Shown here in pieces: positions 42,309-52,020 of a stretch of DNA of 64,000 nucleotides. Within the stretch, counting starts at the first letter, position 1, and the number at the start of each line of letters is the position of its first letter. The DNA is taken from the NCBI RefSeq assembly GCF_025354735.1, contig NZ_JANXMI010000134.1, positions 62,001-126,000 of the forward strand, read 5' to 3'. A model generated the notes under the pieces. That model did no database searches and was not told where the DNA came from. It saw only the letters and a program-made list of their open reading frames with translations. Position numbers and translations under genes: made by a program. Source of the DNA: Rugamonas sp. (GTDB lineage: Bacteria; Pseudomonadota; Gammaproteobacteria; Burkholderiales; Burkholderiaceae_D).

Positions 42309-42912
42309 AGAAAACCCCTAGTGACTGCGATTGACTAAGACCCTTCGACTCCGGAAGCAGGGCTAGCCCTTTAACCAAACGGCCTAAACGCTCTGCAAAG
42401 CCAGCCGCGCAGATGAGCACTTCCTGCACTCGACCTTCGGCGAGTGCCTGTAGCGGAGTCATTCCTAGCGATAACGATTCGCTGATGAAAAAGAAGTATT
42501 TGCCTGGGCCCGGTAAACGGGGAAGAACTTTCGAAACTCTGCCGAGAGCGCGTCTGTCGTACGAGCTCTCGGCAAAAAATGAAGGGAAGTAACCGCCCCC
42601 GGACGGCGCCTGCAGCGAGAACACGCGTCCGGCCTTGAGCGCGTTGTTTACCCAGCGGCGGTTGCCTCCAACACGCGTTACCAACTCGTCCTGGGTGATT
42701 AGTTCACCGCGCTCGATACGGGACAGTAATGTGGCTTCCGAGGCGCGGTGCATTTCTGCCATGAACCTTTCGCCATCGCGAATCGACTTTTCCGTCACCA
42801 TCGGTGCCGGCGGCCGGCTGCGCGCCTCGCGAAGAATTTTCTCAACCATAAGCTCCTCGGCCACTGCCTTGGCAACATCTCCTGGTGGCAGGTTGCTGAG
42901 GTCTATCGGCAA
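42148..42912 (-). CDS. Hypothetical protein, MbcA/ParS-antitoxin-like C-terminal region, co-oriented with the tns operon
   Basis: HTH-like LITQDELVTRVGGNRRWVNNALKAGRVFSL; SLGMTPLQALAEGRVQEVL. C-terminal ~50 codons overlap the next gene and may be artefactual. Confidence 0.5.
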   Translation of the reverse strand: MPIDLSNLPPGDVAKAVAEELMVEKILREARSRPPAPMVTEKSIRDGERFMAEMHRASEATLLSRIERGELITQDELVTRVGGNRRWVNNALKAGRVFSLQAPSGGGYFPSFFAESSYDRRALGRVSKVLPRLPGPGKYFFFISESLSLGMTPLQALAEGRVQEVLICAAGFAERLGRLVKGLALLPESKGLSQSQSLGVFYEQQTCSRRRCAICPGPGRLSTSQAPGSSSRRAAQTVDGCVQQPVLLTGVYAS

Positions 42913-43108
42913 TGTAATCGTCAGCTATTTCGGCATGCTATTTGCTCTTCATCTCATTCAAGTCTCTTCCGTCACAGAAGTTGCGCTGTCGGCGCCGGCG
43001 TTAGAAAAGGCAGCAGGCGACGCAACAGAGTGCGTCTCCGTACGCGCTCAAACGCCCGCTTCACGGTGCGACACACGCAATTGCATTCGCATCAGCGTCT
43101 GGCCAAAA

Positions 43109-43972
43109 TCACCAGTCCATGTCATTCGACAAATCGGCTGGATTAGGTTTCCTATAGCCAACCAAAGAATCCGTCTCGACGGTCGCACTATCATGCGCCG
43201 GCCGGCCGACGGGATACAGTTCCTGCAGCAGGGCGTTGTTACGAAACGCGTCCTCCTGCATCTCAGCATGCGCCGCTGCCCTGTTCGCACTCTTCACCCC
43301 CTTCGCAGGCTTTTTCCGCGGAAGCCCATCAACTGCTTGAATAGCTTTTTCCTTCGCAGCAGAAAACGTTCCAGACATCGCCTTGGCTGCCCGCTGTACG
43401 CGCTCCGCAGAGTTCTTGAGCATATTGACAAAACGCAAAAGCCAACGGCTACGGTCCTCATAGTTCGGCTTAAACCGGTCCATATTGCGGAGCGTTACCC
43501 ATGTCCCATCATCCCTTTCCCACAGGAGAATGGCATCAGTCTCAGCAAATTTATAGATTACGACGGTCGGCGCAGATACCCGCTTTGTTGGACCTCCGTT
43601 GTAGTGCTCGTAATACGACGTCAATTCGTCGGCTTGATATTTCTGTTTGTCGACTGTTACGACGCCACCCGTGGCTTTGACCTCATCCCAGTCAAGCAGA
43701 TTCTTGTACAGCGCAGCCGCCGGCCACTCATAGCTGGCGTCGCCACGTCGCCGCCCCCTGTGGTACATGAAAATCTCTTTAGGGTTCGGAGGGACTTCCG
43801 CTTTGACCATCTTAGCGTCGAGCAAATGACCGGCCATCATAAAGTTGTTATGGTCGCTGATAGCGTGAAGCAGCAAGGCCATGAATTCATCAAACTCCAG
43901 CTTCGCCGCAGCCTCTGCGTTCTTGTGTGTATCCTGGTCGCGCACCGCCCCAGTGCGCCTATACCCCCCCAC
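43109..43972 (-). CDS. tnsB: TnsB C-terminal part (separate frame)
   Basis: Continues the TnsB reading when one G is removed from the run at 43964-43970: VGVGGGYRRTGAVRDQDTHKNAEAAAKLEFDEFMALLLHAISDHNN. Confidence 0.75.
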   Translation of the reverse strand: MGGYRRTGAVRDQDTHKNAEAAAKLEFDEFMALLLHAISDHNNFMMAGHLLDAKMVKAEVPPNPKEIFMYHRGRRRGDASYEWPAAALYKNLLDWDEVKATGGVVTVDKQKYQADELTSYYEHYNGGPTKRVSAPTVVIYKFAETDAILLWERDDGTWVTLRNMDRFKPNYEDRSRWLLRFVNMLKNSAERVQRAAKAMSGTFSAAKEKAIQAVDGLPRKKPAKGVKSANRAAAHAEMQEDAFRNNALLQELYPVGRPAHDSATVETDSLVGYRKPNPADLSNDMDW

Positions 43973-45311
43973 CGACGCCTACAATCGAATTCTCGAGGAG
44001 GCCAATGATATTTTCAACCACTCCCTTCCCTTTCCCCTCCCTAGGTCGGGTTATCAAACCATCTACACGGATTCTTTCGGTGAGGGCCCTTGATACCGAA
44101 ACGGAGATACCGGGACCTCGGTCGAAGAAGGCCTGGTCACAAACACCGTAAACAAAGCCGGTAAGGTGTCCAACGTCGTAGCGGGCAAGCCAAGACTCTT
44201 TCGAAAGAAACGCATTGAACAGGCAATGCTTGTACGCGTATCCGTTCTCCCGTCCTAGCCAAACAAACCAACCAACAATTGCGCGACTCTTCCGCTCCAC
44301 AGCAAACAGGGCGCTGGGCTTCCCCGCATGGGTCTCCCCGTAGAGAATCTCACAGTTGAACTCGGTTCCGTCGAAATCATAAATCTCAATTATCCCCCGC
44401 GCCAAGTCCTCGGCATGTCCGCGCTTACCCGCGAAATCGTTGCCCCATTCAAGATGACCCAATTTCTTCCGCTTTAGTTCCAATTCTTTGATGATGGCGC
44501 TTCCGTGCCGAAGAAATAGGGCGCGCTCCGGCAGCTTTTTGGGAGAAATCGGCCACGAGACAATCTTCCCGTCCTTATCTCTATTGCGTATTCGTAGTCG
44601 AAGAAGCAGAATTTCGTAACATTCCGTTACACTTTTATTCCCAAGAACATATTCTTCCTCGAGCACCTGTGTCCAAATTCGCAGATAACGTCGGGACATA
44701 TTCCTTCCGGCATACTCCGTCTCTGGGTCCAAGACTTTGTTATCATTCGGTCGTCCCATCTTTACTTTAGTCGAATCGAGCCTTTTTACGCCCTTCGCAC
44801 CCTTGAATTTACTGAGGTTCATTAATGCGTTGGGATGCCTGCCAAAATAGAAATGGCGCGTTAGCAAGGTTCGAATCCAAGGCTCAGTTACGCCCGCATC
44901 CTTCGCCGCCTGCTTGATGAGGCGTGCACGTACCGTCCCATCGGTGACAAGCGCATCTCCTCCCTCGTCAACTATCCAGGCAATGTTGTTCCATTTCAAA
45001 GCCAGTTTGAAGGATTCATTCTCGTTCAGGTGAGCTTTCAGCATCCATGGCGGGATAATTTTTTCTTCAATCTCCTTAATCGCGGACCCGAAAAGCGCGA
45101 TATTTTTACGCAGCGGCCACTGAGCAATCGGGCGCGAGTTTCTCGGTGGCTTCCCAAGGTGGGTCTCCATGACATACATATATTGCTCATCCGACAACAG
45201 GTGTCTCCAGTAAGTCTTTTTGCCGCCAGGCGACACCCGCTCGAGCAGCGCTGACCGAGGAAACCCTAAGACTGGTGTGACAAACTCTTTATCCATTGCA
45301 TTCTCCCGCAT
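43959..45311 (-). CDS. tnsB: TnsB transposase N-terminal and DDE catalytic part
   Basis: DDE-type residues in IYDFDGTEF, VCDQAFFDRG, KGVVENIIGLLEN; adjacent to tnsA. Confidence 0.8.
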   Translation of the reverse strand: MRENAMDKEFVTPVLGFPRSALLERVSPGGKKTYWRHLLSDEQYMYVMETHLGKPPRNSRPIAQWPLRKNIALFGSAIKEIEEKIIPPWMLKAHLNENESFKLALKWNNIAWIVDEGGDALVTDGTVRARLIKQAAKDAGVTEPWIRTLLTRHFYFGRHPNALMNLSKFKGAKGVKRLDSTKVKMGRPNDNKVLDPETEYAGRNMSRRYLRIWTQVLEEEYVLGNKSVTECYEILLLRLRIRNRDKDGKIVSWPISPKKLPERALFLRHGSAIIKELELKRKKLGHLEWGNDFAGKRGHAEDLARGIIEIYDFDGTEFNCEILYGETHAGKPSALFAVERKSRAIVGWFVWLGRENGYAYKHCLFNAFLSKESWLARYDVGHLTGFVYGVCDQAFFDRGPGISVSVSRALTERIRVDGLITRPREGKGKGVVENIIGLLENSIVGVGGGV

Positions 45312-45352
45312 GAAATCTTAGAAAGACCGTTATCTGTGTCGCGTGCGCGAAG

Positions 45353-46279
45353 TTACGGCAGTAAAACGAGTGGCAAATCTATATTCAATGGAAATCGGTG
45401 GTCCAGCCATAGGTAACCGAGGAATACCGCAACTCCGACGAGCCGATACGAGCCATCGCGGTCGTGCCCGAACCGCCGTCCAATCATCGTCAAGACACGC
45501 TCGAGCGAGCCTTTGGCATTGCTTTGCATGACTGCATGCGCAAATTCGTACGCAGCATCCATATGCGCGGCAATGTCGGTCCATAGGAACCATTGCTTGA
45601 GCAGCAGGTAGTTGTCAAACTCGCGGTCGGGGACGGTGAACTCGTCCATTACTTCATGAGTGCCCCCCCATGTCCAAATCCTCGAGACCTCGCGTCGATG
45701 CCGCCTAATCGTTTTAGGCGCCTCAATCTCTGCCCTTCGTTTTCCGGAAATTCCGTGGTAGTGGTAGTGCGGCAAACCTGGTATCCTAAGTGTCACCATG
45801 AAGTCGATTGTCATTACCTTATTTTTGGGGAACCTCTTGTCCGCTTCGTAGTAGCGCGCGTACTCCTCTTGGCTCCAAGAAGGGTACTGCGTCCTGAACT
45901 CGACTACAAACGGGCACATGTCTAAGTAGGCGTGTATCCGAGCCTCCAACATCGAATGGCAGGCGTTCATGCGGCCAGTTTTGATGCTGAACCAATTCCC
46001 AGAAATCCCCGTCCGCCCGTCTCGCGCCTTTTTCCAACAATCAAAATCGCGGCCCATCGCGACTCCTCTTGGGTCGGCAGCTGGCAATTGAATTGGCCAT
46101 TGCAGAATCGGCCGGCCCATGAGCTCACGCAGCCGCAGTCGCGGGTGCGCGTCGTCGTCCGTTGTCTGAGACAAAATGATGTCTCGGATTTTCGCTTGTG
46201 ACTGGTATGGGCTGGGTCTTTCCCTAATAAAAGGTAAGGAGGACCCGTCCGTTATGTAGAAGCATTTGCGCGAAGCCAT
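45353..46279 (-). CDS. tnsA: TnsA endonuclease
   Basis: SMLEARIHAYLDMCPFVVEFRTQYPSW...KVMTIDFMVTLRIP; adjacent to tnsB. Confidence 0.8.
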   Translation of the reverse strand: MASRKCFYITDGSSLPFIRERPSPYQSQAKIRDIILSQTTDDDAHPRLRLRELMGRPILQWPIQLPAADPRGVAMGRDFDCWKKARDGRTGISGNWFSIKTGRMNACHSMLEARIHAYLDMCPFVVEFRTQYPSWSQEEYARYYEADKRFPKNKVMTIDFMVTLRIPGLPHYHYHGISGKRRAEIEAPKTIRRHRREVSRIWTWGGTHEVMDEFTVPDREFDNYLLLKQWFLWTDIAAHMDAAYEFAHAVMQSNAKGSLERVLTMIGRRFGHDRDGSYRLVGVAVFLGYLWLDHRFPLNIDLPLVLLP

Positions 46280-47877
46280 TTTCGTATCCTTTCCTTAAAG
46301 CGTTTGTGTGATTGGTGTGAACGGGTATATGCGTCCAGGTCCCGATGAAAAGGTGCTTCTTCTGAGAGCAAGAACGCGTAGTCCAATAGAATTTCAGCCT
46401 CTCGGATTCTCCAAGACTCAATGGTCTCGACGCATAATTTCAACGCTTGCCTTGCTTCTGGGTATTGGTGCAGAGCGGCTTTACTTCTGCCTGCAAGTGG
46501 CCATCCTTGCATTAAACGCCGATGGGTGATTCTTGCTGGCAAGCGAGCGGCACGGAGGTGCGTACTACGTGCATGCACATGGTCAGCTATCGCCCCTCCG
46601 GTCCGGGAACGCTTCTTCTTATTTGCCTGGATTCGTTCCGAAGTGAACGGACGCCGCGGCAATGCAGCATCAAACCACTCCTTGTCAAATTCCCGCAAAA
46701 AATAATATAACTCCCGTTCGCCGGTCTCCCGTAAGTTCATGCGTTTAAGGTTGGGGAAACCGTCCTTCAAACCTAATAATCTCGCTCTGAAAATATCGCG
46801 GAGCTCCAAAACTTCCTGCTTATTTTTCGAGTGAAAATAGTGAAAACGATTTGGACGACCAGCCCGACTCTTTACTTTTAGGCCATTCTCAAAATAATGA
46901 GGGGTACTCGACTCGACATCAATCTCCTTGCTCGCTATCAATAATTCGTCTAGTCCATTGAATAGGGTAAGTATTAATATTATGTTATGGACCGGATTCC
47001 TAGACAGACGCTTTCCCTGAAGGCTAAAGTGAAATAACGAGCGAGTACTGGATACGAATTTATAGGAATTGATTACTTCGGCACCGATACGATGTACCAA
47101 AAGCGAACGGATTTTCGCTAGTCCGCCAGGTTTCCCGAAACCGAGCTGTTTCGCGCGTCGCGCAATAGCTGACAGAATGTTTTTGCTCCCGACCGCGGCT
47201 AACTCGCCATTTATTAATATTTTTCTAACTGTTTTTGAAATCGCAACCTCAACTTTACGGCCCTGTTCCGACCTCAAAACTCGCCTAGGAGTTAGTTCGG
47301 CCCCACATTCGCAAAGTGTCTTCGGTATCCACACAGCCAGCGATTGTCGAAAGCCGGTCACGCATTCACCGCAATAGTTGTATAAAGTTTCAAGATGGAC
47401 GGGACAAAGCGCAAGCCCGGGAGTGAAATGCGAGGTCCTCCAATACGGTAACCCCTTCTGTCTATCCTCGTCGATACACGCAAGACAAACCGGCAAAGAG
47501 CTCGATGGGCCGCAGGAATTAAAGCCGCAGATTGCGGCGATGCCCGGCGTTGGGCCGGCGAGATAGTGTGCACGTACTTGTGCGACCGAGTCATTCGCCA
47601 AAAAAGGGCGGATAAGCGGGAAAAGCGTATTGTTCTGCAGCAGAGATTCCGCTATGGGCATTGTTGCACCATAAGTTTTCGATAAACGTTCGAGTCCCGA
47701 CGGAAATAGCCATGCGAGCTTATGCGCCGGCTTGTTTAGAAGTCTCAGTGTCATTTCGACTCCCTGATGGGTGGCGAAGACTGAGATTCGGGAGACATAT
47801 CCGGTGACATTTTCGCCGACGTGTATTGCTGGTTTGAATAAAAAAAGTGCTGCGGACTCTGATGCTGCTGATGACAT
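46252..47877 (-). CDS. tniQ: TniQ/TnsD-family target selector (shorter paralogue)
   Basis: FLFKPAIHVGENVTGYVSRIS, CGPSSSLPVCLACIDEDRQKGLPYWRTSHFTPGLALCPVHLETLYNYCGEC zinc-finger pattern. Confidence 0.8.
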   Translation of the reverse strand: MSSAASESAALFLFKPAIHVGENVTGYVSRISVFATHQGVEMTLRLLNKPAHKLAWLFPSGLERLSKTYGATMPIAESLLQNNTLFPLIRPFLANDSVAQVRAHYLAGPTPGIAAICGFNSCGPSSSLPVCLACIDEDRQKGLPYWRTSHFTPGLALCPVHLETLYNYCGECVTGFRQSLAVWIPKTLCECGAELTPRRVLRSEQGRKVEVAISKTVRKILINGELAAVGSKNILSAIARRAKQLGFGKPGGLAKIRSLLVHRIGAEVINSYKFVSSTRSLFHFSLQGKRLSRNPVHNIILILTLFNGLDELLIASKEIDVESSTPHYFENGLKVKSRAGRPNRFHYFHSKNKQEVLELRDIFRARLLGLKDGFPNLKRMNLRETGERELYYFLREFDKEWFDAALPRRPFTSERIQANKKKRSRTGGAIADHVHARSTHLRAARLPARITHRRLMQGWPLAGRSKAALHQYPEARQALKLCVETIESWRIREAEILLDYAFLLSEEAPFHRDLDAYTRSHQSHKRFKERIRKWLRANAST

Positions 47878-49640
47878 TGTTGAATCTTATCGTTGACAAT
47901 ATTGATGACAGATTGGCTTCCGGCCAGCCGAACGATAGAACTCGTGCGCAGCCTGGCGCTCTTCGCCCAGCGCCATGGCTTCATCCCACTAGTGAAGGCC
48001 GGCCGAAGCGCCACCCAAAGGAGACGGCGCAGTACGAATGTTGGTTGAGTTTCGGGTACAAATCCCTCTGCGAGCTCACGGTCCATGGTCCGAAGGCGCG
48101 AGAGCGCGTATTCCGACAGTCCGGTTATGGCCTGGAGACGATAGGCGCTACGCCGCTCGGGAAGGAAGGTCGCAGTCTCGCATCCGTGCCAGCCTCTCCC
48201 GACCGCCTCCGCGGCCAGTTCCAGCAACGATTGCGGAAGTTGTACAAGGTCCTTTTTCGCGTGGACTCTCCTGCCCTGAGGAGTGTGAAGTACCAGCCAT
48301 TCGCGGTCGTGTCTGTAAAGGTAGGACCAGTCCGCCAGATGGCGGTGTCGCAACTCTGTCGCAGTGCAAAGCGGATGCTGCGCGAGGGCGCACTGCCACA
48401 CCTGACGTGCCGCAAGTAGCCGGGTCTTCGATTTTGTTTCCTGATTGGCCGCTTTACCACCAGGTGTGCTAGCCGTGACACGGTAGACCGTTGACAACGA
48501 AACACCGCACTTCGTCGCAATTTCGGCGGTCGATATACCCAGCAATACCTGCTCGGCAATCTCACGCCGTTTAGCCCCGAAAATCCGCTTGGGCCGGGTG
48601 CTGACCGGTATCCCATGTTCATGACAGAGGCATATCAGCGAATTCTTGGGAACACCCAAAAGGTACGAGGCCTGCGTGACCGACGGAGAGCATCGGAGCA
48701 CGCGCAATCGACTCTCTAAGCTTGGAACGGATTTGTGCCGTGAGGGATGCTGGACGTTGCGCCGAGAACGTTCGACAGGGCGCGCTCCGTCCGCCAGCCA
48801 TTTGAACAAGACGCACCAGACAGGGTGAATATTTCGGTCGGTTCGAAAGACCGAACGTAGGGCACTCTCGGCATATCGGGGCTCGGAGCAGAGCAAGCGT
48901 AGCCGCTCGTCACCGAATGCATCATTGAAGGTTTTGTGGAACGAATCAAGGAATGCGCTCACCGCGCATCGCCGACTCTCTGAAATCCACCCCCTCTCAG
49001 ATAGATGGTCAACCAATCTGGTGCGACGGTAGTTGGACGTAAGCCACGGAAATTCTATTGAATCGGCCATTCGGACAGCGAACTCTTTGGTAGCCTCATC
49101 AGACCCTTTTCCGCTCTTTCTGCACATCTGGTCATACCCGGTATTGCGCCGGTGAAGGGGCTCCAACACGGTGCCGTGCCAAGGGCAAACCGCTACAAAA
49201 GCTGCCGAGTGCTGCCTATAGGTAAAACTGAAGCCATATCGCGCTCGGTTTACCTCATCACAATCAGCGCAATGAAGAGATTCTTGTTCACCATGGCCAA
49301 AAAATAGTGGGAGGCGTGCCGGGCGCAGGGGGCCTCGTGAATCGCTCAGCAGCCTCGTCCGAAACTCATCCGTTCGACCTTGGACAACGCCACATGCAAA
49401 ATGATTGAAGAGAGTATGGTCTTCAAGCAGTTGTAATTCGTTGCCGTAAATACCAAATGCTTGACTAATTCTATGTATTGAGCACGGCAAAGCATCGAGC
49501 AGAGGACGTGACCGTTTGAGCAACTGAAGGCATTCGGCCCGCAACGTGCCACCGAAGTTACACACGGCGCTCCTCTCCAATAAGCTGTTTATCGTCTCGT
49601 CCTTGGGAAAGGCAGGCTTAATAATCAAGTGTTCAGTCAT
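47751..49640 (-). CDS. tnsD: TnsD-type target selector (longer TniQ-family protein)
   Basis: FPKDETINSLLERSAVCN; HCADCDEVNRARYGFSFTYRQHSAAFVAVCPWHGTVLEPL; multiple HTH-like segments. Confidence 0.8.
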   Translation of the reverse strand: MTEHLIIKPAFPKDETINSLLERSAVCNFGGTLRAECLQLLKRSRPLLDALPCSIHRISQAFGIYGNELQLLEDHTLFNHFACGVVQGRTDEFRTRLLSDSRGPLRPARLPLFFGHGEQESLHCADCDEVNRARYGFSFTYRQHSAAFVAVCPWHGTVLEPLHRRNTGYDQMCRKSGKGSDEATKEFAVRMADSIEFPWLTSNYRRTRLVDHLSERGWISESRRCAVSAFLDSFHKTFNDAFGDERLRLLCSEPRYAESALRSVFRTDRNIHPVWCVLFKWLADGARPVERSRRNVQHPSRHKSVPSLESRLRVLRCSPSVTQASYLLGVPKNSLICLCHEHGIPVSTRPKRIFGAKRREIAEQVLLGISTAEIATKCGVSLSTVYRVTASTPGGKAANQETKSKTRLLAARQVWQCALAQHPLCTATELRHRHLADWSYLYRHDREWLVLHTPQGRRVHAKKDLVQLPQSLLELAAEAVGRGWHGCETATFLPERRSAYRLQAITGLSEYALSRLRTMDRELAEGFVPETQPTFVLRRLLWVALRPAFTSGMKPWRWAKSARLRTSSIVRLAGSQSVINIVNDKIQQCHQQHQSPQHFFYSNQQYTSAKMSPDMSPESQSSPPIRESK

Positions 49641-51034
49641 GGCCGTTTTTGTTTGACTGGGGAATCGGCGCGCGCTCTGGGCTTCGTTTCCAACAATTCG
49701 CGAGAGGTCCCGGAGAACGCGGCAAACGGAAGGTAATCGGCGTGGTACAAATCCGCCGGAGTTGGGTTTGGCATCGGCTCAGACTTCTTCTGGTTCTGAA
49801 TCCTCTTCAGCAACATTAAGGGCTCGTCGAACATCCGAAGCCAGAGGCCAAGCAAATATGCGACCTCAGATGCAGGTGCATTAGCGAAGAAACGTGGTTC
49901 ATAGACAGCGTGATGGAGTATCGCGTCGAACCCCTGCGCAAACACTCTCATGTTGCCCAAAGATGCTCCCCACATCATTGTTGGGAGGTACTCAGGCATA
50001 TGAATGTCAGCGGCATGAAAGCCGAGCCCCCAAAACCACGTACACATAGCGTCCCAATTGGCACCTGGGGGCTCCAAGTCCCAATACTCTTGACCTAACG
50101 AGCCAAAGTTTGCATGTTTGCTTCCACCTCGAGCGATGAGTTGCAACGCAGGATAGGTGCAACAGACAATCGTTGGGATGCCAGTTCTCGCTTTAAACGT
50201 GGCGATAAAATCGAGGATTTCTTTCGGGTCCCCATACAGTGATTGCTTGCACATACCGTCGACTGCGAGCAGTCCCAAGTTCAAAAAAACGCAAGTGGCA
50301 ATCGCAGCGCTCGGTCCGAATGGGCCAAGTAAATTTGCAAAGGCATTTTCACTTGTTTGCGAACAACCCAATTCTCCGATAAGTGCGTTTCGCAGGTTAG
50401 CAAGAAGCCCAAATAGCGTGCCGCAATCCGGCCAACGGAGTATCAGCATCGGTACAAAAATAAACTCAGCAGGAGCGTCTCCAATGCCTATAATTTTTGT
50501 GTGACGCTCGCCCACAAGTGCTCGCAGACGTTGCAGAAATACTGTTTTTCCGGAACCAGACGGGCCCGCCAACAAAAAGCCGGCGCCGGTCAAGCTCTCT
50601 AAAAATTCTGGCATCGGCTTAATTTTTCCGCCACGCATTACATCGGCTTGGTCGTAATAAAAGCGCAAATAGCGTGGGTCTTGAGGATTGCGCAATTCCA
50701 GTGAAACATGCATTTGCATAACGACACGCTGCGCAAATCGAGCAGCGTCAATCGTTGGGCGATAGGCCCGTGGCAGAGACGCCAGTGCTAGAAGCTTCTG
50801 TTCCATCGACAGACCATCGTTGTTGTCGACCCTCGGCACACCCCGATGGTGCAGGAGTTTTTTTACCTTCAATTCCGGTAGCTGAGATTGAAGCAACCTC
50901 AACAGCGGGTTTTCAATCGCGCCTGTTAAAACCGGTGGAAATCGCTCGATGCAGCCAGCGTTAGCGGACTGTGCAGCGATATCGGCGCTAATGGCCCGGG
51001 TTTTATCAACTGGGTCAAATTCGACATTGTTCAT
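49637..51034 (-). CDS. tnsC: TnsC AAA+ ATPase
   Basis: Walker A GPSGSGKT; position in tns operon; overlaps tnsD by 4 nt. Confidence 0.8.
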   Translation of the reverse strand: MNNVEFDPVDKTRAISADIAAQSANAGCIERFPPVLTGAIENPLLRLLQSQLPELKVKKLLHHRGVPRVDNNDGLSMEQKLLALASLPRAYRPTIDAARFAQRVVMQMHVSLELRNPQDPRYLRFYYDQADVMRGGKIKPMPEFLESLTGAGFLLAGPSGSGKTVFLQRLRALVGERHTKIIGIGDAPAEFIFVPMLILRWPDCGTLFGLLANLRNALIGELGCSQTSENAFANLLGPFGPSAAIATCVFLNLGLLAVDGMCKQSLYGDPKEILDFIATFKARTGIPTIVCCTYPALQLIARGGSKHANFGSLGQEYWDLEPPGANWDAMCTWFWGLGFHAADIHMPEYLPTMMWGASLGNMRVFAQGFDAILHHAVYEPRFFANAPASEVAYLLGLWLRMFDEPLMLLKRIQNQKKSEPMPNPTPADLYHADYLPFAAFSGTSRELLETKPRARADSPVKQKRP

Positions 51035-51365
51035 GCTCTTTCCTTAATTGCGCGTGGCAAATCAAGAAGCAAACGGGTAGCGTCAGTCGGGCGCTTGGCC
51101 CTAAGTTGGGAAAACGCTGACGGGACCGGGTAGTGTGCATACACCGTCAGGTGGGATGAGCTCCCAGGGGGTATCCCGCCATGAGGATGGGAGGCGATGC
51201 GCGCGGGCATCAAACGATTAGGCGAAGCAGAGTTCATGTATCAGCGTATGTTGTATGGACAAGTTCGTCCATTCCGCGTCCGTACTTCTACGGGCGGCAG
51301 TTGACGGCCGGCGTCAGCCGTGCAACACTACGCATCTACTAGGCGGGGTGTCGTAAGGCTCACCG

Positions 51366-51398
51366 GGAAAAAGGCGGGGCGGCAACCCTGCCTTTTTT
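51366..51398. terminator. Rho-independent-like hairpin aaaggcggggcggcaaccctgccttttttc
   Basis: GC-rich inverted repeat with T-run on + strand (A-run on the other side). Confidence 0.55.
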
Positions 51399-51783
51399 CG
51401 TTTACGTTTGGCTATATTAAAAGTTCGTTTTTCTTACATCGATTTAGGATTCCTTAAGCAGTGTGTTTTACTGTAGCAAAGACTATAGAAAGTCGAAAAA
51501 ACCTTTAGGATTCAAAGGCTTAGAGAAAGTCACCAATTCTATTCGAGCCTTCCGTTTGTCTGCAAGCAATTTCCAAATCAAATCGTAAAATAGTCGTCGT
51601 GCCGTTCGAAAAGTCTTGCGAACGCTCCACTATTCAGTGCCGGCGTGGGAACATTCTTCCGCCACGCCACGGTAAAATCACGTAACATTTCATCTCCTCC
51701 AACCGTCATTATTTATCATATACGATAACGATGATAACTCAAGGGAGGCAAGGCACTTTTCTAACTTACTGAGCAGACGACTG

Positions 51784-52020
51784 ATGGATTGGCACATCGA
51801 GGCACGGCGCATCCTGCGCGCTGAATTGGTGCGAAAAGGAATTTCCGTTGGGGAGCTCGCTCAGAGACTTGCATCGGGCGGTATCGATGAATCCCCCAAA
51901 TCTTTGGCAGTGAAAATTTCGAGGGGGAAGTTTCAGCTCGCGTTTTTTCTGCAGTGCCTGGCCGCTATGGGCAACGACACAGTGACCATCAAGCTTCCAC
52001 CGAAGAGCACGATGGAATAA
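51784..52020 (+). CDS. DUF6471-like small protein, between tnsC and the right end
   Basis: LRAELVRKGISVGELAQRLASGGIDESPKSLAVKISRGKFQLAFFLQCLAAMG. Confidence 0.6.
   Translation: MDWHIEARRILRAELVRKGISVGELAQRLASGGIDESPKSLAVKISRGKFQLAFFLQCLAAMGNDTVTIKLPPKSTME

Noticed and set aside
42635-44008. 457-aa + strand ORF opposite tnsB
   Set aside because: Antisense of the tnsB C-terminal half; no recognisable motifs.
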